64,000 nt of DNA from an uncultured Lachnospiraceae bacterium (GCA_947589155.1 CANQBH010000003.1:1-64000); one strand, 5' to 3'; positions 9,007 to 17,716 are shown, counted from the stretch's first letter. Numbers and translations: made by a program. Notes: generated from the letters alone by a model not told the origin.

Positions 9007-10155
9007 TTATACTCCAAAGATCGCCATAAATACGCCGGCTGCAACGGCGGTACCGATCACGCCCGCAACGTTCGGCCCCATCGCGTGCATCAGCAGGAAA
9101 TTGGTAGGGTCTTCTTCGGCGCCCACCTTCTGCGATACGCGGGCCGCCATAGGCACGGCGGAAACGCCGGCCGAACCGATCAGCGGGTTGATCTTGCCCT
9201 TGGTCAGGAAACACAGCAGTTTCCCGAACAGCACGCCCGCCGCCGTACCGATCGCGAACGCCACAAGGCCGAGGATCACGATCTTGATCGTCGTCCAGTT
9301 CAGGAAGGCTTCCGCGCTGGTAGACGCTCCGACGGAAGTACCCAAAAGGATGACGACGATATACATCAGGGCGTTGGAAGCCGTCTCGGACAACTGGCGC
9401 ACCACGCCGCTCTCCCGAAAGAGATTGCCCAGCATCAGCATACCGACCAGCGGAGCCGTCGTCGGCAGGAGCAGGCAGACGATCACGGTGACGATGATCG
9501 GAAACAGGATCTTTTCCAGTTTGGAGACCGGTCGGAGATTGTCCATATGGATGGCGCGTTCTTTTTTCGTCGTCAGAGCTTTCATGATCGGCGGCTGGAT
9601 GATCGGCACCAGCGCCATATAGGAATACGCCGCGACGGCGATCGGTCCCATCAGCCCGCTCTGTTTCAGTTTCGCGGCCAGAAAGATCGAGGTCGGGCCG
9701 TCCGCGCCGCCGATAATGGAAACGGCGGCAGCCGCCTGATCGCTGAAGCCGAACAGGATCGCCAAAAGGTAAGCGCTGAAAATACCGAACTGCGCCGCTG
9801 CCCCCAGCAGAAAACTGATCGGGTTTGCGATCAGCGGGCCAAAGTCCGTCATCGCGCCGACGCCAAGAAAGATCAGCGACGGCAGGATCGACCATTCGTC
9901 CAATGAATAAAAATAATAGAGCAGACCTCCCACGCCGTTTGCCGTTTCTTCCGGGCTGGCGATGATATCAGGATAAATATTGACCAGCAGCATACCGAAG
10001 GCGATCGGCACCAGAAGCAAAGGCTCGAAACCTTTTTTGATCGCCAGATACAAAAAGATACAGGCGATAAAGATCATGATAAAGTTTTTATAACTCAGGT
10101 TGGCAAACGCCGTCTGCGAAAGAAGGTTGCTCAACGTTTCTGTAACGTAACTCAT
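9007..10155 (-). CDS. Na+-translocating decarboxylase beta subunit (OadB/GcdB)
   Basis: This 382-residue integral membrane protein has about ten hydrophobic segments. It contains [15 protein letters not shown] (about residue 163), where the aspartate is the conserved ion-binding residue of the family. In known systems this subunit decarboxylates carboxybiotin and couples it to outward Na+ movement. The downstream [20 protein letters not shown] is also typical. It lies between the biotin carrier gene and oadA, with gaps of 21 and 16 bases. Confidence 0.93.
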   Translation of the reverse strand: MSYVTETLSNLLSQTAFANLSYKNFIMIFIACIFLYLAIKKGFEPLLLVPIAFGMLLVNIYPDIIASPEETANGVGGLLYYFYSLDEWSILPSLIFLGVGAMTDFGPLIANPISFLLGAAAQFGIFSAYLLAILFGFSDQAAAAVSIIGGADGPTSIFLAAKLKQSGLMGPIAVAAYSYMALVPIIQPPIMKALTTKKERAIHMDNLRPVSKLEKILFPIIVTVIVCLLLPTTAPLVGMLMLGNLFRESGVVRQLSETASNALMYIVVILLGTSVGASTSAEAFLNWTTIKIVILGLVAFAIGTAAGVLFGKLLCFLTKGKINPLIGSAGVSAVPMAARVSQKVGAEEDPTNFLLMHAMGPNVAGVIGTAVAAGVFMAIFGV

Positions 10156-10176
10156 GTATGCTTCCTCCTACTGGTC

Positions 10177-10533
10177 TTACTCGTTCATTGTCGCAAGCAG
10201 GACGCCCGCCTCGACAGCCTGTCCTTCCGCCACTTCGATACTGGCGACCACGCCGTCTTTCGGCGCTACGACCGGCGTCTCCATCTTCATGACTTCAAGA
10301 ACGATGACCGGATCTCCGGCCTTGACCTGCGTTCCGACGGCCGCTTCGATCTTAAAGACTTTTCCCGCCGCTCCGGCTTCGATCTTAATGCTTCCGGCGC
10401 TTCCTGCGCTTCCGGCCTTCGGAGCCGCTTTTGGCGCTGCTGCCGGCGCTGCAGCCGGCGCGGACGTGCCGCCCTTTTCTTCTACGGTGACGTCATAGGC
10501 CTTTCCGTTGACAGTGATAGTATAGTTTTTCAT
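10177..10533 (-). CDS. Biotin/lipoyl carrier protein (decarboxylase biotin subunit)
   Basis: This 118-residue protein has three parts. A short N-terminal beta region is followed by an Ala/Pro/Lys-rich flexible linker (about residues 24-46). Then comes a biotinyl domain with the attachment motif EVMKMETPV near residue 84, where the lysine between the two methionines carries biotin. The layout matches GcdC and the 1.3S transcarboxylase subunit. It should shuttle CO2 between the carboxyltransferases and the membrane beta subunit. Confidence 0.93.
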   Translation of the reverse strand: MKNYTITVNGKAYDVTVEEKGGTSAPAAAPAAAPKAAPKAGSAGSAGSIKIEAGAAGKVFKIEAAVGTQVKAGDPVIVLEVMKMETPVVAPKDGVVASIEVAEGQAVEAGVLLATMNE

Positions 10534-10554
10534 AGATACATCCTCCTATTTCAA

Positions 10555-11277
10555 TCAATATCTTCTCTTGACGGAACGGACCACAAAATCATCCGTATCC
10601 ATTCCCGTTTCCATTGCGACTGCCGCTGCGATCACGGCGATCAGTTCCGTTTCGTCCTCTTCTTCGACCCGATCCGGAATCCGCTGCACTTCCGGCGCAG
10701 CCTCCTCTGCTTTTTCTTTTGCAGAGAACTTCTTTTGCAGGATCGGTATGATATTAAAGCAGTAGATCACCAGCGAGATCAGGATCAGGATACTAAAGAC
10801 GATACTGATTCCCATGATCGTGTTCAGCCCCGCCTTCTGCATGGTCTCTCCCATCGTATAGACAAACTGGACGGTGATGTCCGTCACTTCCATGCTGTGG
10901 GCGTTAAACACATAGGTCAGGATGATATCCCGCTCCTCATGCGCGATCGTCTGCACGGCCGTGATCGTCTTTCCGGCCTTTGTCACCTCAAAGTCCTTAT
11001 AACCGACGAAACCGCCGATCTGCGGACGGAGTTCGATCCACTGTTCCATCAGCGAAGCGTAGATCTCTCCGCCTTCCTGAGAGGCGTAATACCCGTAGTA
11101 CTGCACGGCCGCCTGATCGGAAAGCCCCTCGAGCGTTTCCGCCGTCTGCAGGCAGACTTCCTGCAGGTCCTTTTCGCTGTAACCGTTATAATCCGTGCTT
11201 GTTTCTTTTTTGCTGCAGGCGCACAAGGCAAGCATCAGAAACAGCAGGCCGGTTATCCGTATGATTTTTTTCTTCAT
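10555..11277 (-). CDS. OadG-family gamma subunit with lipoprotein-type N-terminus
   Basis: At 240 residues this is far longer than the usual ~80-100 residue OadG. It begins with a lipoprotein signal (KKKIIRITGLLFLMLALCAC, lipobox LCAC, Cys at residue 20 or so). A domain of about 125 residues follows, with unknown function. Then comes one transmembrane helix (TIMGISIVFSILILISLVIY, about residue 155) and an acidic linker. It ends in ELIAVIAAAVAMETG, the typical OadG C-terminus. The implied topology is a lipid-anchored outer domain, one membrane pass and a cytosolic tail that would contact the decarboxylase. Confidence 0.8.
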   Translation of the reverse strand: MKKKIIRITGLLFLMLALCACSKKETSTDYNGYSEKDLQEVCLQTAETLEGLSDQAAVQYYGYYASQEGGEIYASLMEQWIELRPQIGGFVGYKDFEVTKAGKTITAVQTIAHEERDIILTYVFNAHSMEVTDITVQFVYTMGETMQKAGLNTIMGISIVFSILILISLVIYCFNIIPILQKKFSAKEKAEEAAPEVQRIPDRVEEEDETELIAVIAAAVAMETGMDTDDFVVRSVKRRY

Positions 11278-11289
11278 ATGCTCACCTTT

Positions 11290-12693
11290 CTATTTTGTGC
11301 CGTGTTTTTTATACAGACCGTTGACGCGTTTGGAATACAGCATCTCGTAACCGGCGATGAGATACTTCCTCGTGTCTATCGGCGCGATGATACGGTCGAT
11401 ATAACCGCGCCGCGCCGCGTTGGCAACGCCGCAGTTCTGCGCCTCAAATTCCGCGGCTTTTTCTGCGATCACCTCCGGCGAAGCGTCCGCGTACATGATC
11501 TTGGCCGCCGGTTCGGCTTCCATCGGCAGGACGTGCGCGCTCTCGTAAGCGTAGACCAGATCCGCGCCGAGGGATTTCGCATTCATCGCAAGATAGGCGC
11601 TTCCTACGGCCTGTCCGACGATACAGCCGATCTTCGGCACCGTCGCCCCGCTGAACGCGCAGATCAGCCGCGCCGCCGCCTTGGAAAGTTCCTTCTCCGC
11701 CTCGATTCCCGTCTCATAGCCGTCCAGATCCGTCAGGGATAAGAGCGGGATGTCAAACGCGTCGCAGAAATTGATGAAATCCGCCGCTTTACGGCAGCCG
11801 TCCGCGGTCAGCACGCTGCCACCGTCCGTCCTGCGGTTTCCTACAAGGCCCACGGTAGAACCGTTGAGTTTGATGAAACCGGTAAACATTGACAGGGCAA
11901 AGCCCGCCTTGGTCTCCACGACAAGGTGTCCGTCCGAGATCTCCCGGGCAAAGCCCTCGGGATCGCCGATCCGGCTCTCCATATCCGCCGCGCCGCGGTT
12001 CAGATCGTCCGCACATTCTTCCAGCCGGCCGCCTTCCAGATGATTGCCCGGCAGCACGCCCGCAAGGCTTCGCATCGCCATGAGCACTTCATCTTCCGTT
12101 CCGACCATATCCACGCTTCCGGCTTCCTTGTATCGGAACGCGGCTCCGGAGGTATCGCAAACTTCTTTGCGGTTGCCGGCAATACAATCCGGCGTATGCA
12201 AAAACAGGCTTCCGTCCTCCGTCATGAACGTAAAATCACTGAGCGCCGCCAAGACGCTGAGCCCGCCTCCGCAGGTCCCGAAAACGCCCGTGATCTGCGG
12301 CACCACGCCGGATGCTTCGGCCGCCTTGGCGTAGATCGTACCAAGACTTTCCAGCGCGTCCACGGATTCCTGAAGTCTGACGCCCGCGCAGTCCAGAAGT
12401 CCGATCACCGGCGCTCCCATCTTCATCGCCATATCATACACCGCGGCAACCTTTTTGGCGTGCATTTCCCCGATCGTACCGTGCAGTACGGACATATCCT
12501 GACTGTAAACAAACACCAGCCTGTCGTCGATCAGGCCGTGGCCGGTGATCACGCCGTCCGACGGCGCCTGCCGTCCGGAGAGATCAAAGTCCGTATTTCT
12601 CGCCGTGACCAAAGCGCCCAGTTCTACAAAACTGTGTTCATCCAGCAGTCGTTCGATCCTCTCACGGGCAGGGTCGTTCCATTCATTGCTCAT
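11290..12693 (-). CDS. Acyl-CoA carboxyltransferase, MmdA/12S-like
   Basis: This 467-residue crotonase-fold carboxyltransferase has two halves. The N-terminal half carries GAPVIGLLDCAGVRLQES and GVFGTCGGGLSVLAAL; the C-terminal half carries IGCIVGQAVGSAYLAMN. It resembles methylmalonyl-CoA decarboxylase alpha, glutaconyl-CoA decarboxylase alpha and the 12S transcarboxylase subunit. Substrate cannot be fixed by eye. It is the first gene of the operon, with a clear promoter and CGGAGG ribosome binding site. Together with the 5S-like enzyme at the operon end, it suggests carboxyl transfer between a CoA ester and pyruvate. Confidence 0.87.
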   Translation of the reverse strand: MSNEWNDPARERIERLLDEHSFVELGALVTARNTDFDLSGRQAPSDGVITGHGLIDDRLVFVYSQDMSVLHGTIGEMHAKKVAAVYDMAMKMGAPVIGLLDCAGVRLQESVDALESLGTIYAKAAEASGVVPQITGVFGTCGGGLSVLAALSDFTFMTEDGSLFLHTPDCIAGNRKEVCDTSGAAFRYKEAGSVDMVGTEDEVLMAMRSLAGVLPGNHLEGGRLEECADDLNRGAADMESRIGDPEGFAREISDGHLVVETKAGFALSMFTGFIKLNGSTVGLVGNRRTDGGSVLTADGCRKAADFINFCDAFDIPLLSLTDLDGYETGIEAEKELSKAAARLICAFSGATVPKIGCIVGQAVGSAYLAMNAKSLGADLVYAYESAHVLPMEAEPAAKIMYADASPEVIAEKAAEFEAQNCGVANAARRGYIDRIIAPIDTRKYLIAGYEMLYSKRVNGLYKKHGTK

Positions 12694-12730
12694 GCTTCTT
12701 TCCTCCGTTTATATAAATTCAAAAAGTTCT

Positions 12731-12745
12731 CTATGATAATCATAG
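12731..12745. promoter_or_regulatory. Palindrome over the decarboxylase operon -10 box
   Basis: CTATGAT-A-ATCATAG is a perfect 7-1-7 palindrome that overlaps the -10 hexamer and the expected start point. This is the usual place for a repressor operator. The regulator is unknown; RpiR downstream of the operon is one candidate. Confidence 0.45.
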
Positions 12746-12767
12746 TCATTTTTTGTTTCTTTTTCAA
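12739..12767 (-). promoter_or_regulatory. Promoter of the decarboxylase operon
   Basis: On the minus strand, TTGAAA and TATGAT are separated by 17 bases, about 45 bases before the first gene of the operon. The spacer is A-rich. Confidence 0.7.
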
Positions 12768-12785
12768 CTTTTTTATGAGATTTTT

Positions 12786-14099
12786 TCAAATTTTCAAGCG
12801 TTCAAAAAATCCTTCCGTTTCCGGTGAAAACCTGCTCCAATGACGGAGCACCGCCTGAAAATACCATGATAAGTTTCGTCTTTCATCCGGCAGGTCGACA
12901 TAGATCTTCTTTGTCAGAAGCGGCCGGTCTTCCAGCGTCACCGTGATCGTCCCGACGGTCTTTTTCCCTTTCCTGCCCGCGCGCAGCTGCTTTGGGTAAG
13001 AAACGTCCGCGCGGATCGTCTCCCAGTCCGCCATCAGTACCGAGACGTCCGTCTCATCGGTATAAGGCGCAGCCGTCTGCTCCGCTTCCAGATCCCATTG
13101 CGGATTCGCGCTGTCCGTGATCGTGATCTTTTGCAGTTCTTCCGTAAACTGCGGCACTTCACGGATGTGATAATTCGCCCTGCCGTAATCCAGCAGCCTG
13201 CGGCAGTCCTGCCATTTATAGGTCTTATTGTTCGGCCATCCGCTGGCTAAGAGCGCGACGACAAAACGCCTGCCGCCCGAGTCCGCGGCGGCGACATAGC
13301 AATATCCGGCGTCGCCGGTAAATCCGGTCTTTCCCGTGATACATTCGCCATCCTGCGAAAGGTAGGCGTTTTTGTTTCCGCATAAAAACCGGCGGCTGCC
13401 CGGCGCGGCGCTGCCGTCCTGCTGAAGGATCAGATCGGAAAATTCATACGACATGGTCCGCGTCAGTTCCAAAAAGCGCGCGCTCTGCGGGGAATACCAC
13501 GCGCAGTACGCCATGATCCTCGCAAGATCCGCCGCCGTGGTGCCGTGAAACCCCTGATCGTCCGAAGCGTCCAATCCGTTTGGCGTGATAAAATGCGTAT
13601 CCGTACAGCCGAGCTGCGCGGCCTTTTCGTTCATCTTTTCCGCAAACGCAGGCACGCTCCCCGCCACATGCTCGGCGATGACCACGGCGGCGTCGTTATG
13701 CGATTCCAACATCAGGGAATATAAAAGATCCCGCAGATAATACCGTTCCCCCGCACGGACGCCGAGTTTGACGTTCGGCATGGTCGCGGCGTAGTCCGAA
13801 ACAAGCGCGATCTCGTCTTCCGCGCAGTTTTCCAGCGCTAAGATACAGGTCATGATCTTCGTCGTGCTCGCGTTGGCGCGGCGTTTTTCCCCTTCCTTAT
13901 CATAAAGCACCCTGCCGCTTCCTCCGTCCATGAGGACCGCCGACAGGGCGTGGATCTCCGAAGGCGGCGGCGCGCTTTCGCCTTGCGCCCGGCAACTGAT
14001 CTCCGGCAGCAGCAGGGCAAGAGCCAGAAGAAAACCAAAAAAGATATTCCTTATTTTTTCTTTCGGAAACATAAGGAATATCTTTTTGCGTTCGTTCAT
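12786..14099 (-). CDS. D-alanyl-D-alanine carboxypeptidase (low-molecular-weight PBP)
   Basis: This 437-residue exported peptidase trims D-Ala from peptidoglycan stem peptides. It has a signal segment (FFGFLLALALLLPE, about residues 21-34). The serine-acyl enzyme motifs follow: NASTTKIM (SxxK), ESHNDAAV (SxN type) and ITGKTGFTG (KTG). A basic C-terminal domain of about 130 residues follows, then a possible C-terminal amphipathic anchor. The ATG at 14099 is chosen because AAGGTGG lies 8 bases upstream. A 17-bp perfect inverted repeat falls within codons 5-21. It is downstream of scpA-scpB, and a second enzyme of this type is encoded divergently from scpA. Confidence 0.9.
   Translation of the reverse strand: MNERKKIFLMFPKEKIRNIFFGFLLALALLLPEISCRAQGESAPPPSEIHALSAVLMDGGSGRVLYDKEGEKRRANASTTKIMTCILALENCAEDEIALVSDYAATMPNVKLGVRAGERYYLRDLLYSLMLESHNDAAVVIAEHVAGSVPAFAEKMNEKAAQLGCTDTHFITPNGLDASDDQGFHGTTAADLARIMAYCAWYSPQSARFLELTRTMSYEFSDLILQQDGSAAPGSRRFLCGNKNAYLSQDGECITGKTGFTGDAGYCYVAAADSGGRRFVVALLASGWPNNKTYKWQDCRRLLDYGRANYHIREVPQFTEELQKITITDSANPQWDLEAEQTAAPYTDETDVSVLMADWETIRADVSYPKQLRAGRKGKKTVGTITVTLEDRPLLTKKIYVDLPDERRNLSWYFQAVLRHWSRFSPETEGFFERLKI
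14038..14087. repeat. 17-bp perfect inverted repeat inside the signal-peptide codons
   Basis: AAAAAGATATTCCTTAT (14038-14054) and its exact complement (14071-14087) flank a 16-base loop. The hairpin starts about 12 bases after the start codon of the D,D-carboxypeptidase gene. On the mRNA strand it ends in six U residues, like a weak terminator or attenuator. Confidence 0.85.
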
Positions 14100-14163
14100 A
14101 GACATGCCCACCTTTTTTGCGTTCTACATTCCATTGTATGTGGACAGGAAACGATTATGCCTC

Positions 14164-14736
14164 TTACTCTCCGCCGACGTCCAGCCGGATCTCCTTTTCG
14201 GCCTCCTGCTTGAACTCCTCCACCTGATCCTGCGACGGCATCGGCAGCTCGTCCAGCGATGAAACGCCGAAAGAGCGCAGAAATTCTTCCGTCGTGCCGA
14301 AAAGCATCGGCCGCCCCGGCGCATCCAGCCTTCCCAGTTCCGTCACCAGCGAATACTCGACGAGTTTGCTGACCGCATGGTCGCAGGAGACGCCGCGGAT
14401 CTTCTCGATCTCCGCTTTCGTAACCGGCTGCTTGTAGGCGATGATGGACAGCGTTTCCAGCAGCACGTCCGTCAGGACATGCTTCTTCGGCTGCTTGGCG
14501 ATCCGGATCAGATATTCGTAGAGTTCCGGCGCGGTGCACATCTGATACGCGCCGTCCAGTTCAAGGATCTGTATGCCGCGGCCTTCCTCCTTCCAACGCT
14601 CTTTCATGTGTTCGAGGGCGGACGTCACTTCTTCCTCCTCCGTCTCAAGCGCCTTGGCGATGCGGCCGGGTTCCACGGCTTCCCCGAAGGTGAACAATAT
14701 CCCCTCGAGGATGCTTTCCAATTGCTTTGCCTCCAT
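14164..14736 (-). CDS. scpB: Segregation and condensation protein B
   Basis: ScpB is a winged-helix kite protein of the SMC-ScpAB condensin. The 190-residue protein has tandem winged-helix domains. GILFTFGEAVEPGRIAKALE is at the N-terminus, followed by LLETLSIIAYKQPVTKAEIE (about residue 90) and RGVSCDHAVSKLVE. The C-terminus is acidic and variable, as usual. It follows scpA by 12 bases. Confidence 0.95.
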   Translation of the reverse strand: MEAKQLESILEGILFTFGEAVEPGRIAKALETEEEEVTSALEHMKERWKEEGRGIQILELDGAYQMCTAPELYEYLIRIAKQPKKHVLTDVLLETLSIIAYKQPVTKAEIEKIRGVSCDHAVSKLVEYSLVTELGRLDAPGRPMLFGTTEEFLRSFGVSSLDELPMPSQDQVEEFKQEAEKEIRLDVGGE

Positions 14737-14748
14737 AATCGACTCCTT

Positions 14749-15498
14749 CTACGCGGCCAGATTGGACCGGATCATAATATCGTCAAACGCATGTTCCTGC
14801 ATAATGGTCACGGAACCGGACTTCATCATTTCAAGAACCGCCAGAAACGTCACGATGATCTCCATGCGCGAACGCTGATCTTCCAACAGCTGGCGGAAGG
14901 AAAAACTCCGATGCCTGCGCGCATAGTCCGCCAGAGAATCCATCTTATCCTCCAGAGAGATCTCCTCTTTTTTGATCGAGCCGAACTTTGAGCGGATCGG
15001 ATCGATCTTATCCTTCTGCCGTTTCAGCACCGCGTGAAAGATATCGTTAAGGCGGTTGAGCGTCAGATCCGCGGTCAGTTCCTCCATGTCGATCGGAGGC
15101 TCGTACGCCGCCACCTCGGCAGGGATCGACGGCTCTTTGTAAAAAAGCCGGGACGCGTCCACCTGACGGTCTTTCAGTTCATACGCCATGCACTTGTAGA
15201 GTTTGTACTCCAACAGCTGTCTGACGAGTTCCGCGCGCGGATCTTCTTCTTCCTCGTCCTTTGTCTCGTCCGCCGGAAGGAGCATACGGGATTTGATGTC
15301 CAGAAGCGTCGCCGCCATGACCATAAATTCGCTCATGACGTTCAGATCCGCCTCCTGCATCTGCCTGATGTAATCCATATACTGGCCGGTGATCTCCACG
15401 ATCGGGATATCGTATATGCTGACCTTGTTCTTTTCCAGAAGATGAAGCAGCAGATCCAGCGGCCCTTCAAAGACCGGTAACTTAAATTCTATTTCCAT
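14749..15498 (-). CDS. scpA: Segregation and condensation protein A
   Basis: ScpA is the kleisin subunit that bridges the SMC heads. The 249-residue protein has the family start (FKLPVFEGPLDLLLHLLEKN). It also has the ISIYDIPI-like block VSIYDIPIVEITGQYMDYI, a helical middle region with many charged residues, and a C-terminal winged helix that contacts the SMC head. It is the first gene of the scpA-scpB-carboxypeptidase unit, with its own promoter 32-60 bases upstream. Confidence 0.95.
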   Translation of the reverse strand: MEIEFKLPVFEGPLDLLLHLLEKNKVSIYDIPIVEITGQYMDYIRQMQEADLNVMSEFMVMAATLLDIKSRMLLPADETKDEEEEDPRAELVRQLLEYKLYKCMAYELKDRQVDASRLFYKEPSIPAEVAAYEPPIDMEELTADLTLNRLNDIFHAVLKRQKDKIDPIRSKFGSIKKEEISLEDKMDSLADYARRHRSFSFRQLLEDQRSRMEIIVTFLAVLEMMKSGSVTIMQEHAFDDIMIRSNLAA

Positions 15499-15529
15499 CT
15501 TTTATATCCTCAACCACAAATCTTTTTCC

Positions 15530-15558
15530 ATTATAAGGTTTTTTCTTTGGGATTTCAA
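15530..15558 (-). promoter_or_regulatory. Promoter of scpA-scpB
   Basis: On the minus strand, TTGAAA and a perfect TATAAT are 17 bases apart, in the 170-base divergent region between scpA and the plus-strand carboxypeptidase gene. I could not find an equally clear plus-strand promoter there. Confidence 0.8.
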
Positions 15559-15668
15559 GATGTTTATACAATATTTAGTGTTTTTTCGTCCGCGCAGCCC
15601 AATAACTTGTTGTATTATCCTCTATTTTTTCCTCATAAGATAACTAATAAAACGTTGTCTGGAAAAAC

Positions 15669-16868
15669 ATGAAAAAGAATCGAATCCAACGGCTTTTCCT
15701 ACCAATGATCCTCTGTCTCCTGCTCTGCTTTCCCGTGAGAGTCCGCGCCGAAGAAGACGCCTCCGCGGCGCTTTCGATCTCGGCTCCCAGCGCCATTCTC
15801 ATGGAGGCTTCCACGGGAACGATCTGTTATGCCAAAAACGAGACGGAAGAACTCCCGATGGCCAGCGTGACGAAGGTCATGACGCTGCATTTGATCTTCG
15901 ATGCCATGGACAACGGGCAGTTCGCCGCAGACGATCCGATCACGATATCCGAACACGCCGCATCCATGGGCGGTTCTCAGGTCTTTTTGGAGCCGAATGA
16001 AGTACAGAACGCGGAAACGCTGATCAAATGTATCAGCATCGCCAGCGCTAACGACGCGGCCGTCGCCATGGCGGAAGCCGTCGCGGGCAGCGAAGAAGCC
16101 TTCGTGCAGATGATGAACGACAGGGCCGCCGCGCTGCATATGGATCACACGCACTTTGTCAACTGCTGCGGTCTGGACGCCGAAGGCCACTATTCCTGCG
16201 CAAAAGATCTCGCGATCATTAGTCGGGAACTGATCCTGCGCCATCCGCAGATCTTTTCCTATTGTACGATCTGGCAGGAGGACATCACGCACACGACCGA
16301 TAAAGGCAGTTTTCCCTTCACGCTGACCAATACCAACAAACTGCTGAAGCAGTATCCATACGCGACCGGCCTAAAAACCGGATCGACCAGCGTGGCGAAA
16401 TTCTGCCTTTCCGCCTGCGCCACGAAAGACGATATGACGATGATCGCCGTCGTCATGGCCGCGCCGACGCCGAAAGACCGCTTCCGCGACGCCACGACGC
16501 TGTTAAACTACGGCTTCGCCAATACCGCGCTCTATCGGGATACCGATACGCCGTCGGCCTGCCGCGCGCCTCTGAAAAAAGGCTGCGCCGATTTTGTATC
16601 CGGCGAGGCATCTTCTGTTTTTTTCTATATCACAACAAACGCCGCGGACCTTTCCCTGATCGAATGTCGGAAAAACCTGCGCAAAGACCTGACGGCGCCC
16701 GTGAAAAAGGGAGATACGATCGGCTCCCTCGACTACTATCTGCAGGACAAAAAGATCGGTTCCGTTCCGATCCTCGCGACGGAAACGGTGAAAAAAGCCG
16801 ACTACGCGTTCTACCTCAGACGCACCTTCCTTCAGTTCTTTCCTGCGGATAAGAGATCCGGCACATAG
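15669..16868 (+). CDS. dacF: D-alanyl-D-alanine carboxypeptidase, DacF type
   Basis: This 399-residue exported enzyme has a signal peptide ending at about VRVRAEE. The active-site motifs are MASVTKVM (SxxK, near residue 65), SIASANDAAVAM (SxN, near 122) and GLKTGSTS (KTG, near 233). It has the PBP5-like C-terminal beta domain (about 290-365) and a final basic-aromatic stretch (AFYLRRTFLQFF) suited to membrane anchoring. It is transcribed divergently from scpA. Its last 37 bases overlap the 3' end of the subtilisin-like gene on the other strand. Confidence 0.92.
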   Translation: MKKNRIQRLFLPMILCLLLCFPVRVRAEEDASAALSISAPSAILMEASTGTICYAKNETEELPMASVTKVMTLHLIFDAMDNGQFAADDPITISEHAASMGGSQVFLEPNEVQNAETLIKCISIASANDAAVAMAEAVAGSEEAFVQMMNDRAAALHMDHTHFVNCCGLDAEGHYSCAKDLAIISRELILRHPQIFSYCTIWQEDITHTTDKGSFPFTLTNTNKLLKQYPYATGLKTGSTSVAKFCLSACATKDDMTMIAVVMAAPTPKDRFRDATTLLNYGFANTALYRDTDTPSACRAPLKKGCADFVSGEASSVFFYITTNAADLSLIECRKNLRKDLTAPVKKGDTIGSLDYYLQDKKIGSVPILATETVKKADYAFYLRRTFLQFFPADKRSGT

Positions 16869-17716
16869 AGCATTCCCCAGGATGCGCCGCCGTCTCCGTC
16901 GAGGCGGCGTGCGCTTTCGTACAGTTTCATTTTGACCTCGACCGGCGAGAGATACGGCTGCTTTTCCAGCAGGAGGGCGATCGCGCCGGATACGACGGGT
17001 ACCGCCATGGACGTTCCGGTTTTTTTGACGTACCCGTTGTTTTTTCCGCAGCTTTTGATCTCCCGTCCCGGCGCGTAGATCTCCGGCTTCAGCACGCAGT
17101 CCGTGGTCGGCCCGCGGCCGCTGTAACGGCTCGGCACGATCCCGTATCTGCCTCTTTCCAGACTGCCGACCGTGATCACCTTCGGCTGCGTTCCCGGCAC
17201 CGTGACCGTGCCGCTGCCCGGCCCGTTGTTTCCCGCCGCGCACACCGTCACGATCCCGCGGTCCCACGCCTCGTTGATGTATTCCAGAAGGACGTCCTGC
17301 TGGCTGTTATCGATCGTTTTCATCAGTCCGATCGAAATGTTTAAGATCCGTATGCCGAACCGCTCCCGTATGCGCAGGCACCACCGTATCCCTTCCACGA
17401 GATGTTCGATCCTGCCGTCGCCCTCCCTGTTTAAAATCTTGCCCACGACCAGACGGCTCTGCGGCGCGATCCCGCGGTAGCGCCCCGACGAACGGATCCC
17501 GCTTCCGGCGCAGATCCCCGCGATATGTGTGCCGTGCCCGTAGTCGTCGTAAGGTTCCTTTTGTGACTTTACAAAGTCGCGAAACGCCGCGATGCGGCCG
17601 TCAAAATCCTCATGCCCCGCGATGCCGCTGTCCAAAATGCAGATCGCGACCCCTTTTCCCGTCGGCAGCGGCTCCGCAAGGCGGTCCATGCCGATGATGT
17701 CTCTAACGTTATTCAT
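16832..17716 (-). CDS. Subtilisin-like S8 serine peptidase without signal peptide
   Basis: The 294-residue catalytic domain has the complete triad. The aspartate is in CILDSGIAGHED (about residue 34), the histidine in DDYGHGTHIAG (about 66) and the serine in KTGTSMAVPVVSGAIA (about 233). The oxyanion asparagine is in AAGNNGPGSG. There is no signal peptide or long propeptide from the ATG at 17716, so it may act inside the cell, like the B. subtilis intracellular protease. The ribosome binding site is weak. The open frame extends to 17851 but would overlap the pnp terminator and pnp itself. Confidence 0.88.
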   Translation of the reverse strand: MNNVRDIIGMDRLAEPLPTGKGVAICILDSGIAGHEDFDGRIAAFRDFVKSQKEPYDDYGHGTHIAGICAGSGIRSSGRYRGIAPQSRLVVGKILNREGDGRIEHLVEGIRWCLRIRERFGIRILNISIGLMKTIDNSQQDVLLEYINEAWDRGIVTVCAAGNNGPGSGTVTVPGTQPKVITVGSLERGRYGIVPSRYSGRGPTTDCVLKPEIYAPGREIKSCGKNNGYVKKTGTSMAVPVVSGAIALLLEKQPYLSPVEVKMKLYESARRLDGDGGASWGMLYVPDLLSAGKN

